From contig JAEOSP010000647.1 of NCBI GenBank assembly GCA_016840305.1, positions 1 through 5,207 of the forward strand: a DNA stretch of 5,207 nucleotides, in the 5' to 3' direction. The position numbers were made by a program, and so were the translations under genes. How positions within the stretch are numbered: the stretch's first letter is position 1; each line of letters opens with the position of its first letter. The notes under the pieces are model-generated. The model was not told the origin of the DNA and made no database searches. It saw only the letters and a program-made list of their open reading frames with translations. This DNA is from Candidatus Hodarchaeota archaeon (GTDB lineage: Archaea > Asgardarchaeota > Heimdallarchaeia > Hodarchaeales > Hodarchaeaceae). Of this stretch, positions 1-5,207 are shown piece after piece.

Positions 1-1
1 A

Positions 2-325
2 GACAAGTACTCACACTCTTATATAGTAAAACATTCCATTGCAACTATCTTAGGTCAAAAAGGAGATTATGAAGCGGCCTTAGAACTATTTAGAGCTAAT
101 ATTAATAATAGGCCAAAAAAACTAGACAGTTGGTTGGGCATCGCGTTAATCCATATATTCCAGAATCAAACACAAAAAGCTCTTGACTTCTTAAACAAAC
201 TCCAAATGCAAAATCCTTTAGAACCGATAATCTATGAACTTTTACTTGAATGTGCTATTGATCGTAATGAGCAAAGAGAAATAGAATTAAATAAGGAGAG
301 AATTTTATTATTAAAAAGCCTTTAA
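2..325 (+). CDS. TPR-repeat protein, C-terminal fragment
   Basis: The reading frame is open from the left window edge to TAA at 323-325, giving 107 residues; the real start lies outside the window. A TTG at 134 is in frame but sits inside a repeat and has no ribosome binding site, so it is not the start. Two 34-residue tetratricopeptide repeats are visible. Repeat 1 is residues 7-40, with Ala at position 8, the Gly-Asp-Tyr turn at 15-17, Ala20, Phe24 and Pro32. Repeat 2 is residues 41-74, with Trp at position 4, Ala8, Ala20 and Pro32. A degenerate third repeat and a charged helix close the protein. TPRs form a superhelical surface for protein-protein binding, so it is probably a cytosolic scaffold; the partner is unknown. 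It is convergent with the gelsolin gene, 19 bases apart. The TPR call is firm, but the full architecture cannot be seen. Confidence 0.85.
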   Translation, partial: DKYSHSYIVKHSIATILGQKGDYEAALELFRANINNRPKKLDSWLGIALIHIFQNQTQKALDFLNKLQMQNPLEPIIYELLLECAIDRNEQREIELNKERILLLKSL

Positions 326-344
326 GAGAGAAATAGTAGCCATA

Positions 345-701
345 TTAGGCTTCAAATACTGCTAAAGTTCGACAAAAATCAGATGACTCATGTTCTTGAT
401 CGACATTTTCTACTCGATATATAATCCCTGTTTTTCGTTGGATTACGATGGCGGAATGAGCGCCTACGAATTTGGATCGGACCGATGCGGCCGTACCAAC
501 CCACAAAAAGATTTTTCTTATGGCATCATTAATGAAAAGATAAACCATATCCTCTTTCAACGGTTCTGAGGAGGAAGGAATAGGGTGAATTTTATCAGGG
601 TCGGTTTTTACACAAAAGAGGTGAATATCTTGTTTTTCAACAGGTTTCAGATGACTATTAGCATATTTGATCGGTTTAATAATAGGGAAATTGCGAAACA
701 T
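345..701 (-). CDS. Single-domain gelsolin-like actin-binding protein
   Basis: The product has 118 residues, about one gelsolin repeat (usually 100-125). Residues 1-22 are a basic, proline-containing leader. Residues 25-116 follow the gelsolin-repeat pattern: a first strand (IHLFCVK), then a Leu-x-x-Asp-x-(V/Y)-(Y/F)-hydrophobic segment (L48, D51, V53-L55), the hallmark strand IFLWVG (64-69, equal to the family's 'iyvWvGk'), the Ala-Ser pair at the head of the long helix (72-73), and the closing Glu-Ser-x-x-Phe (E104, S105, F109 region). Eukaryotic gelsolin, villin and severin use such repeats to bind, sever or cap actin, usually under calcium control. Asgard archaea encode one- and two-domain versions next to their own actins. 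ATG at 701 is chosen because GGAGG lies 8 bases upstream. The acidic helix residue that binds calcium in gelsolin G1 appears to be replaced by Ser or Arg. There is no signal peptide, so it is cytosolic. The alternative is a gelsolin-fold protein that does not bind actin. Confidence 0.8.
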   Translation of the reverse strand: MFRNFPIIKPIKYANSHLKPVEKQDIHLFCVKTDPDKIHPIPSSSEPLKEDMVYLFINDAIRKIFLWVGTAASVRSKFVGAHSAIVIQRKTGIIYRVENVDQEHESSDFCRTLAVFEA

Positions 702-716
702 CTAATGATCCTCCAT
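702..716 (-). promoter_or_regulatory. Shine-Dalgarno of the gelsolin gene, inside a 4-codon mini-ORF
   Basis: On the minus strand, GGAGG (714-710) lies 8 bases before the ATG at 701, a strong match to the archaeal anti-Shine-Dalgarno. It fixes the start. The same bases also read ATG-GAG-GAT-CAT-TAG, a four-codon frame whose stop directly abuts the gelsolin ATG. This may be an accident of 'AT' preceding GGAGG. Confidence 0.75.
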
Positions 717-764
717 TGGAGTTAAAATACTAGGAATAGATTGTACTTAGAGATAAACTCACCT

Positions 765-787
765 CTGAAACCTTCCTAGGTTCTCAG
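765..787. repeat. Imperfect inverted repeat near the expected start site of the gelsolin gene
   Basis: CTGAAACC (765-772) pairs with GGTTCTCAG (779-787) through eight base pairs with one bulged base, around a six-base centre that contains part of CCTAGG. It lies just downstream of the TATTTAAA box at 789-796, about where transcription of the gelsolin gene would begin. It could be an operator or a 5'-leader hairpin. The dyad is visible, but its function is not shown. Confidence 0.3.
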
Positions 788-788
788 C

Positions 789-796
789 TTTAAATA
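789..796 (-). promoter_or_regulatory. Candidate TATA box for the gelsolin gene
   Basis: The minus strand reads TATTTAAA. With the usual archaeal spacing of about 25 bases from TATA centre to start site, transcription would begin near 767 and leave a leader of roughly 65 bases with the Shine-Dalgarno at its end. The upstream BRE is poor. A second AT-rich candidate, TTTTATAAAA at 851-860, would give a leader of about 125 bases. The region is AT-rich, so chance matches are likely. Confidence 0.3.
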
Positions 797-854
797 TCAT
801 CAAAAGATGTCCAGAATATCCTAAAGTATTCTTTATTCTTTTTAAACAAATTTT

Positions 855-877
855 ATAAAAGTAAATAGAACAAATAA
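855..877 (-). terminator. T-rich possible terminator after the longin-like gene
   Basis: On the minus strand, nine bases past the TGA of the 292-residue gene, the sequence turns T-rich with several TTT and TTTT runs across 877-855. Archaeal intrinsic termination depends on T-runs in the non-template strand and does not need a hairpin. This fits the end of the transcript that starts in the large surface-protein gene, but the AT background makes the call weak. Confidence 0.3.
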
Positions 878-885
878 TTGTAAGA

Positions 886-1764
886 TCATCTTGAAGTTAA
901 AAAGTACGATTGTAAGGAGGAAGAAATCGTGCTTTCCTCCTCTAGAACTAGTCCAGCACTTATTGGAAGACAGAATCGAACTTTCAATTCTCTATTATAG
1001 TTTGTAAGGATTGCTAATAACGCAATTTGATTTAAAAATTCATTATTATACACCAATACAACAGTATTTGGTTTAAAATCCCTCCTTAAATCCCTGAACT
1101 GTCGGAAAAAGTCACTAAACACATCATAACTATACTCTGGGTTAATTAAGATCCCTTCAATTTTTTGGGAAATTAGTTCATCAATATCTTTCCAGCCAGG
1201 TCCCAGAGAACCAAGTTTAACATTCTCTAAATTTTTTATTTTTCGACTTCCTTTTCCATCAATCTGAGCTAATTTCATGCGAATAAGACGTAACATATAT
1301 ACTTTTTTTATTTCATCAAGGTATAGATGACCTCCCAATCCGATTGAAGATATGAGGTCAAACCAATAATGCTCTCCTATAATCTTATGGGCATTTCTAC
1401 AGGTATTCTGAATCTCTAACTGTTTCAACTCATCATACAAATCTTTGGTCCTTTGAATAAATTGTTTATTTTCTAAAGAGGGAATGCTTCCATTGTAAAG
1501 CCCCTCACAAAGGAAATATATTCGAAAATCTTTATTTTCTATGGTGAAAAATCCAATCCCTTCAATGTTAGGCATTTGAAAACCATATGCTCCTGCTATG
1601 CGACATTGCTGAGTTCTTTCAATACTTTCCATAGTTAAGGTCAACGCAGAAAAAAGCGCTCCACCAAGTTCAGGTTCTAATTCTGTCCCTACTCTGAAAT
1701 TACAATGGCCAATGATTTGGCCACAATAACGATGTTGAATCCAAACTTGAGAAATTAAAACCAT
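886..1764 (-). CDS. Longin/roadblock-like domain protein with unrecognised alpha/beta C-terminal domain
   Basis: The product has 292 residues, no signal peptide and no membrane segment, so it is cytosolic. Residues 1-115 read as a longin/roadblock fold. Two strands (residues 3-10 and 14-23) come first, then a helix with acidic lead and small residues (LEPELGGALFSALTLTMESI, 29-48), matching the 'dPdLisGfLsAl' helix common in Asgard longin-like proteins. Three strands follow across 54-89, then a long helix at 98-120. Residues 121-184 are mixed, with a basic stretch (KGSRKIK, 171-177). Residues 190-292 look like a small alpha/beta domain with strands at 202-208 and 234-239; I do not recognise it. 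Longin and roadblock domains bind or regulate small GTPases, so a GTPase partner is plausible but not shown. The gene starts 62 bases after the surface-protein gene ends and is probably co-transcribed with it. ATG at 1764 has GGGAG (1778-1774) nine bases upstream. The fold call is moderately sure. Confidence 0.6.
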   Translation of the reverse strand: MVLISQVWIQHRYCGQIIGHCNFRVGTELEPELGGALFSALTLTMESIERTQQCRIAGAYGFQMPNIEGIGFFTIENKDFRIYFLCEGLYNGSIPSLENKQFIQRTKDLYDELKQLEIQNTCRNAHKIIGEHYWFDLISSIGLGGHLYLDEIKKVYMLRLIRMKLAQIDGKGSRKIKNLENVKLGSLGPGWKDIDELISQKIEGILINPEYSYDVFSDFFRQFRDLRRDFKPNTVVLVYNNEFLNQIALLAILTNYNRELKVRFCLPISAGLVLEEESTISSSLQSYFLTSR

Positions 1765-1773
1765 AGAATCTCT

Positions 1774-1778
1774 CTCCC
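1774..1778 (-). promoter_or_regulatory. Ribosome binding site of the 292-residue gene
   Basis: GGGAG on the minus strand lies nine bases before the ATG at 1764. It is a moderate Shine-Dalgarno. A better one, AGGTGA at 1821-1816, precedes an out-of-frame ATG at 1808 (see findings), so translation of this gene may partly depend on upstream ribosomes. Confidence 0.45.
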
Positions 1779-1826
1779 GCTGAAATAATTGTAGATTAGG
1801 GTACTCATCTTCTTTTCACCTTTCTA

Positions 1827-4800
1827 TTAAGCTTCCTCACTGATTAGCTCCGTTGTTCCATATATACGCTCGTATGTCAATATTATTTGAGAAATATATT
1901 TCCGGAGATTAACAACCTTTTCTTTAATTAAGTCATTTCCTTGGGTTGAGTCATCCATAAGAAGATGCATCTCATGAATTTTGATCTGAATTTCATTTAA
2001 AAACTGGTTAACTAAGGGGAATAATTCTGAATGAATTAAAATATTCGCTGTTATATTCTCTTGCCCCCCCCTAGCCTCAGGTACATCTAAGGAATAACCG
2101 AAAGACATAACCTTCGTACGTATACCTTGGGTCAAAACAAAGTCATAACTTGAAGTAATTTCAACATTAAAGTCATCAGAAAATCCAGTTCCACTGAAAG
2201 ATCTGTCACTCAGTTCTACTAATTTACTAAAGTTATCACGCAAGATTTCTGGTTCTACAATGATTGGGATTGGCCCATGTCGTTGGTCAAAGTAGCTTAC
2301 GACAACGCCAATTGTATGGAGGTCTACTGAATCAGTCACTTCTGCTTCCTGTATATCTGCCATCGAACTCATTACTAGCTCTTTATCTAAGCCTACTAAT
2401 TCAGGTTTACGGATAAACTTAACGTATACAAATGCTCCGATAAATGTTAAGAACATTGCTAATCCAGCCAATAGTAAAACCCATTCAGGGATACCAGGAG
2501 AGATGTAACGTAAAATGTCTCTATCAACACTATCAGGATCATCTCTCAATACGTCATATGCACGAGGATTTTTATTCCCGACACTATCGATCGTTTCAAT
2601 TCTGTAAATCACTTTCCAATCTGTCCCGTTGCTATCAAATGGAACAGCTGCAGAAAAGAATGAAGAAGTTGAAGAGGAATTTAAGAGAGCCATGTCCGCG
2701 TAAGATTCAGATTGTAGTAGGGATCCACCAATACCTACAGATTCATTGGTGGTTACTGCTGGTTCAAAGTAGTAAAATACGATGACATTACTAATCTCAC
2801 TTCCATATTCCTCTAATTCTGCATAAAAGGTAATGCTTGTGGAGTTATATGTGAAATCAGCATTAGTTACTCGTGGTGCAACAGAATCGTTCACTAGAAA
2901 ATTGAAAAGAAGAATTTGATATATTTCGAATACCTGTTCATCATAATTTACTGTAGTCACAACTTTAATCTCTCCTAAAATTAAGCTGCCAGATAGATCA
3001 TTAAATTGAGTGATAGATAAACGGTACTCAAGAATCCATGTATCAGTGCCTGGTACATTTACTGCATACTTAATGCCCCCTATTGTATCATTTAAAGAAT
3101 ATTCAACGTTAACAATCGGATTTTTAATATCGTTAACCGTAACATTGAATATATAATGACCTTCAGAGTCATCTCCTATTGTTACTACTTCATTTGGAGA
3201 AGTGAGGAAACTAGGACGACTTTCTATAATGATTTCGGACGAATTAACCTTTCCCCATGAATAAGTACCATCAAATGGTATAATCATACATTTCCACTTA
3301 TGACCTAGAATTGTGGAATCAAATGGTATTTCAGTATAATTTTCATATTGGTGCATTTCAGTCCAAGAATCATTCCCTAAATCGTTAAACCAGAAAACAT
3401 TTGCGTTAAGGACATCACTTTCACTATCAAAATAAAATTCTACCGAAATATTTTCGTCCTCAACGTAGAATTGATCAGCTCGAACATTATAAGGATCTAC
3501 TTGGTTTGAAAGGTCGAATATATATTCAATAGAAAGTTTTCTTGTAAAAATATCATCTGTATAAGCAATGCTATAATTCAACCCATCTGAAGTCCAAAAT
3601 TCAGCTCTCCATAGATCACCATTATTCGTAATATCTAAAGGAATGCTAGTCTGATTAGTATAACCAATTTCTGGAAGCCCATTTCTGTACCATCTGATAT
3701 ACACCTTTGAAGAGGCCTCAATGTCTCCATCAACATCATAATAAGTCCAATTCAATGCAAGAACATCAATATTCGATATTGAGGTAGGAGCTAACGTAAA
3801 AGAGGCGACACTCGGAATTGCATTTATTATATTTATTGGGGGGCTGGTGTAATTTCCTAACGCCCAGTTAAATCCATCATAAGGGCGAACTACGACATTT
3901 ATGATATCATCCTTAACAAAATAAGTGTTAGACAATATAGTTAGGTTAAATGTATCTGAGATTAGAATTCCGTTTTTGTACCAGAGAATTAAAGTTTTAC
4001 CCTCTACCATTGGATCCTCATCAAAATCAAAATATTCAAAAGAAAATTCTAAATCATCTAAGGTTGTTGGATGAAGAACTAGCCAGGAAAATCCAATAAC
4101 TTCGGGAAAACTATTCCCAATTTCTATCGAGGTGGAATTTACCCAAGAACCATAATATCCATATTGATCACGGGGTCTTACACTTCCCATCCACAGATCT
4201 TCTTTATGTAAGTAGAAAGGATCGACGTATGATCTAGTTAATTCAAGCTGTAATTCCCATTCTCCAGAACCAGAACTATATTTATACCAGCGGTATTGTG
4301 CACCACTCACTCTCATTACAATTCTGTTTTGAACATCAGTATTTTGCTCTTGAAAAATATCATAAATGGGATCACTTTCTCCTGAATCTATATCAAAAAC
4401 GAGACCAGTATAATCCAAATAAATAGGGATCTGAGGGTTGTATATTGTTGAACCATTTTCATGGTCTGATGAAATAGTTGGATATCCTAGGGTAGTATTA
4501 ATCTGAGGAGCTGTATCTCCTACAAGCTTCATTACTTGAGAGCCTGATAAGGTTGAAGAATCAACAGGCTGTCCTGTATCTTCATTATCATCAGGTGTGA
4601 TTACTACCCATATTAAATCTCCTGCTGTAAATACGGAACTTGAAAGAATGGTACTTCCTTCAACTGTGTTTACAGAACCCATATGAACTATTTTCCATTC
4701 AATTTTTGAGAAATCTAAATCGTGATCAGCATCATAAAAGTCATAAGAAAGTAGGAGATCGACAGTTGTAGAAATTCCTCCACTTAGTGTAATATTCTCA

Positions 4801-5207
4801 ATAAGTGGTTCTGAATTTGCTATTGTTTGGATTGCATAGCTGGACCATGATGACCAAGCAGCTCCATCAAAGATTTGTACTGTAAACCACCATTGGTCAT
4901 ATTTGGTAGTATAAGAAGAAGATACTACGGTTTGATTTTCCATACTGAAAATTTCATATATTGATCCATTATCTTTGAACCACCTAATGTGAGTATCAAT
5001 TATACTATCACCATCCGCATCATACTCATCCCAATCAGCAATAAGGCTATTTGAAGTGAATAAACCTGATGTAGGAACATAGATTTTAGCGGAGAACTCC
5101 ACGATAGTAGGGGGAGAATTCTGAATATTTACACTAGCATTGTTCCACTCGGAATAATCAGTACCATCTGAAACTCTAATTGAAACATTCCATTGATCAC
5201 CCTTTGA
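1827..5207 (-). CDS. Large type I surface protein: tandem Ig-like repeats, one TM helix, cytoplasmic longin-like domain (N-terminus missing)
   Basis: The frame is open from the right edge to TAA at 1829-1827, giving at least 1126 residues. A GTG at 5102 is an internal valine within the repeats, so the start and any signal peptide lie outside. Residues 1-665 hold one partial and six fuller Ig-like repeats with Asp-rich loops; residues 666-900 hold two more divergent beta-rich modules. A transmembrane helix at about 908-930 (WVLLLAGLAMFLTFIGAFVY) is followed by basic KFIRKP, placing the C-terminus inside. After an acidic linker, residues 962-1119 form a longin-like domain: strand plus 'SYFDQRHGPIPIIVEPE', helix, three strands, the 'ARGGQE' loop, then long helices. 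About 24 N-x-S/T sequons fall in the ectodomain and two in the tail. The ectodomain has a single Cys. Its likely role is adhesion or sensing, with a cytoplasmic platform for a small GTPase; the ligand is unknown. Topology is firm, the longin call moderate. Confidence 0.8.
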   Translation of the reverse strand, partial: SKGDQWNVSIRVSDGTDYSEWNNASVNIQNSPPTIVEFSAKIYVPTSGLFTSNSLIADWDEYDADGDSIIDTHIRWFKDNGSIYEIFSMENQTVVSSSYTTKYDQWWFTVQIFDGAAWSSWSSYAIQTIANSEPLIENITLSGGISTTVDLLLSYDFYDADHDLDFSKIEWKIVHMGSVNTVEGSTILSSSVFTAGDLIWVVITPDDNEDTGQPVDSSTLSGSQVMKLVGDTAPQINTTLGYPTISSDHENGSTIYNPQIPIYLDYTGLVFDIDSGESDPIYDIFQEQNTDVQNRIVMRVSGAQYRWYKYSSGSGEWELQLELTRSYVDPFYLHKEDLWMGSVRPRDQYGYYGSWVNSTSIEIGNSFPEVIGFSWLVLHPTTLDDLEFSFEYFDFDEDPMVEGKTLILWYKNGILISDTFNLTILSNTYFVKDDIINVVVRPYDGFNWALGNYTSPPINIINAIPSVASFTLAPTSISNIDVLALNWTYYDVDGDIEASSKVYIRWYRNGLPEIGYTNQTSIPLDITNNGDLWRAEFWTSDGLNYSIAYTDDIFTRKLSIEYIFDLSNQVDPYNVRADQFYVEDENISVEFYFDSESDVLNANVFWFNDLGNDSWTEMHQYENYTEIPFDSTILGHKWKCMIIPFDGTYSWGKVNSSEIIIESRPSFLTSPNEVVTIGDDSEGHYIFNVTVNDIKNPIVNVEYSLNDTIGGIKYAVNVPGTDTWILEYRLSITQFNDLSGSLILGEIKVVTTVNYDEQVFEIYQILLFNFLVNDSVAPRVTNADFTYNSTSITFYAELEEYGSEISNVIVFYYFEPAVTTNESVGIGGSLLQSESYADMALLNSSSTSSFFSAAVPFDSNGTDWKVIYRIETIDSVGNKNPRAYDVLRDDPDSVDRDILRYISPGIPEWVLLLAGLAMFLTFIGAFVYVKFIRKPELVGLDKELVMSSMADIQEAEVTDSVDLHTIGVVVSYFDQRHGPIPIIVEPEILRDNFSKLVELSDRSFSGTGFSDDFNVEITSSYDFVLTQGIRTKVMSFGYSLDVPEARGGQENITANILIHSELFPLVNQFLNEIQIKIHEMHLLMDDSTQGNDLIKEKVVNLRKYISQIILTYERIYGTTELISEEA
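1851..2324 (-). other. Cytoplasmic longin-like domain of the surface protein
   Basis: About 158 residues follow a beta-beta-alpha-beta-beta-beta-alpha order: IGVVVSYFD, then PIPIIVEPE, helix LRDNFSKLVELSD, strands around 1012-1041 of the fragment including FGYSLDV and NITANILIHS, then two long helices. The 'F-D-x-x-x-G-P-x-x-x-x-x-x-P-E' pattern recalls the start of longin domains of the NPRL2/NPRL3 and DENN type, where an F...GP...P motif spans the first two strands. In eukaryotes these act in GTPase regulation. The match is by eye only. Confidence 0.5.
2064..2071 (-). repeat. G8 homopolymer in the coding sequence of the longin-like tail
   Basis: Eight consecutive C on the plus strand (G on the coding strand) encode the end of Arg and Gly-Gly in the ARGGQE loop. 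The frame is intact at this length. A loss or gain of one base would truncate or scramble the last 80 or so residues while leaving the ectodomain and membrane helix intact. Confidence 0.9.
2418..2486 (-). other. Single transmembrane helix of the surface protein
   Basis: About 23 residues are uninterrupted and hydrophobic. They are preceded by SPGIPEW and followed by basic KFIRKP, which by the positive-inside rule orients the repeats outside and the C-terminal domain in the cytosol. Confidence 0.9.
3213..5207 (-). repeat. Tandem Ig-like protein repeats (about 93-134 residues each) in the surface protein
   Basis: Each unit runs: strand, hydrophobic-x-(Y/F)-D-x-D-x-D loop, an (I/L)-x-W-(Y/F)-(K/R)-x-x-G strand and turn, a (K/G)-D-x-W-x-x-x-(V/I)-x-P-x-D-G segment, then an N-S-x-P style linker. 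Boundaries by codon: 5109-5207 (partial), 4806-5108, 4506-4805, 4104-4505 (longest, with an insertion), 3813-4103, 3534-3812, 3213-3533. Asp loops read YDADGD, YDADHD, FDIDSG, FDFDED, YDVDGD and FDSESD. The units diverge at the DNA level, so the duplication is old. The fold could belong to the Ig, cadherin-like or PKD class; a specific family is not assigned. Confidence 0.75.

Noticed and set aside
134..136. TTG as start of a short 63-residue protein
   Set aside because: The frame is open upstream, and the codon falls inside the second TPR at its canonical Trp-Leu-Gly position. Translation clearly comes from outside the window.
2444..2785. Plus-strand 113-codon open frame opposite the surface-protein gene
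   Set aside because: It lies wholly antisense to a well-supported coding region, across the TM helix and last ectodomain module, has basic low-quality composition with no recognisable domain, and is a shadow frame.
3838..3843. G6 run on the plus strand within the surface-protein gene
   Set aside because: It is short enough to occur by chance and lies in a Pro-Pro codon pair of a repeat linker, so it was not reported as a slippage site.
5100..5102. GTG as start codon of the surface protein
   Set aside because: The frame continues to the window edge, and its upstream 35 residues contain another copy of the repeat (GDQW...SDG...NSPP). No ribosome site precedes the GTG.
1..5207. tRNA, rRNA, CRISPR array, insertion sequence or attachment site
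   Set aside because: No cloverleaf, no regularly spaced DNA repeats, no transposase-like frame and no terminal inverted repeats were seen. The repeats in the large gene are divergent protein repeats.

Overview
The window is AT-rich and probably comes from an Asgard archaeon (Lokiarchaeia, Thorarchaeia, Heimdallarchaeia or a relative). Three things point there: a stand-alone gelsolin-type domain protein, two different longin/roadblock-like domains, and a large Ig-like-repeat surface protein. Shine-Dalgarno motifs, archaeal-looking T-rich terminators and the absence of introns show that it is prokaryotic. The lineage is inferred from gene content; no rRNA or other marker is present.

Layout, left to right. 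(1) The 3' end of a plus-strand TPR protein (2-325) enters from outside the window. (2) It converges, across 19 bases, on a minus-strand gene (345-701) for a 118-residue single-domain gelsolin homologue with a clear Shine-Dalgarno. (3) A 184-base intergenic region (702-885) holds that gene's leader and candidate TATA box, dyads, and a T-rich possible terminator for the gene before it. (4) A minus-strand gene (886-1764) encodes a 292-residue soluble protein with an N-terminal longin/roadblock-like domain and an unrecognised alpha/beta C-terminal half. (5) A minus-strand gene (1827 to beyond the right edge) encodes at least 1126 residues of a type I membrane protein: tandem Ig-like repeats with Asp-rich loops, one transmembrane helix, and a cytoplasmic longin-like domain with a 'YFD...GP...PE' signature.

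Reading on the minus strand, the order is surface receptor/adhesin, longin-like protein, gelsolin. The first two are 62 bases apart and probably co-transcribed; the gelsolin gene probably has its own promoter. In eukaryotes, longin and roadblock domains scaffold or regulate small GTPases, and gelsolin domains sever, cap or bundle actin. An attractive but unproven reading is a surface-to-cytoskeleton module: an extracellular repeat stalk, a cytoplasmic longin platform that could recruit Ras-like GTPases, a soluble longin partner, and an actin regulator next door. The sequence supports the domain calls. The pathway is inference from adjacency.
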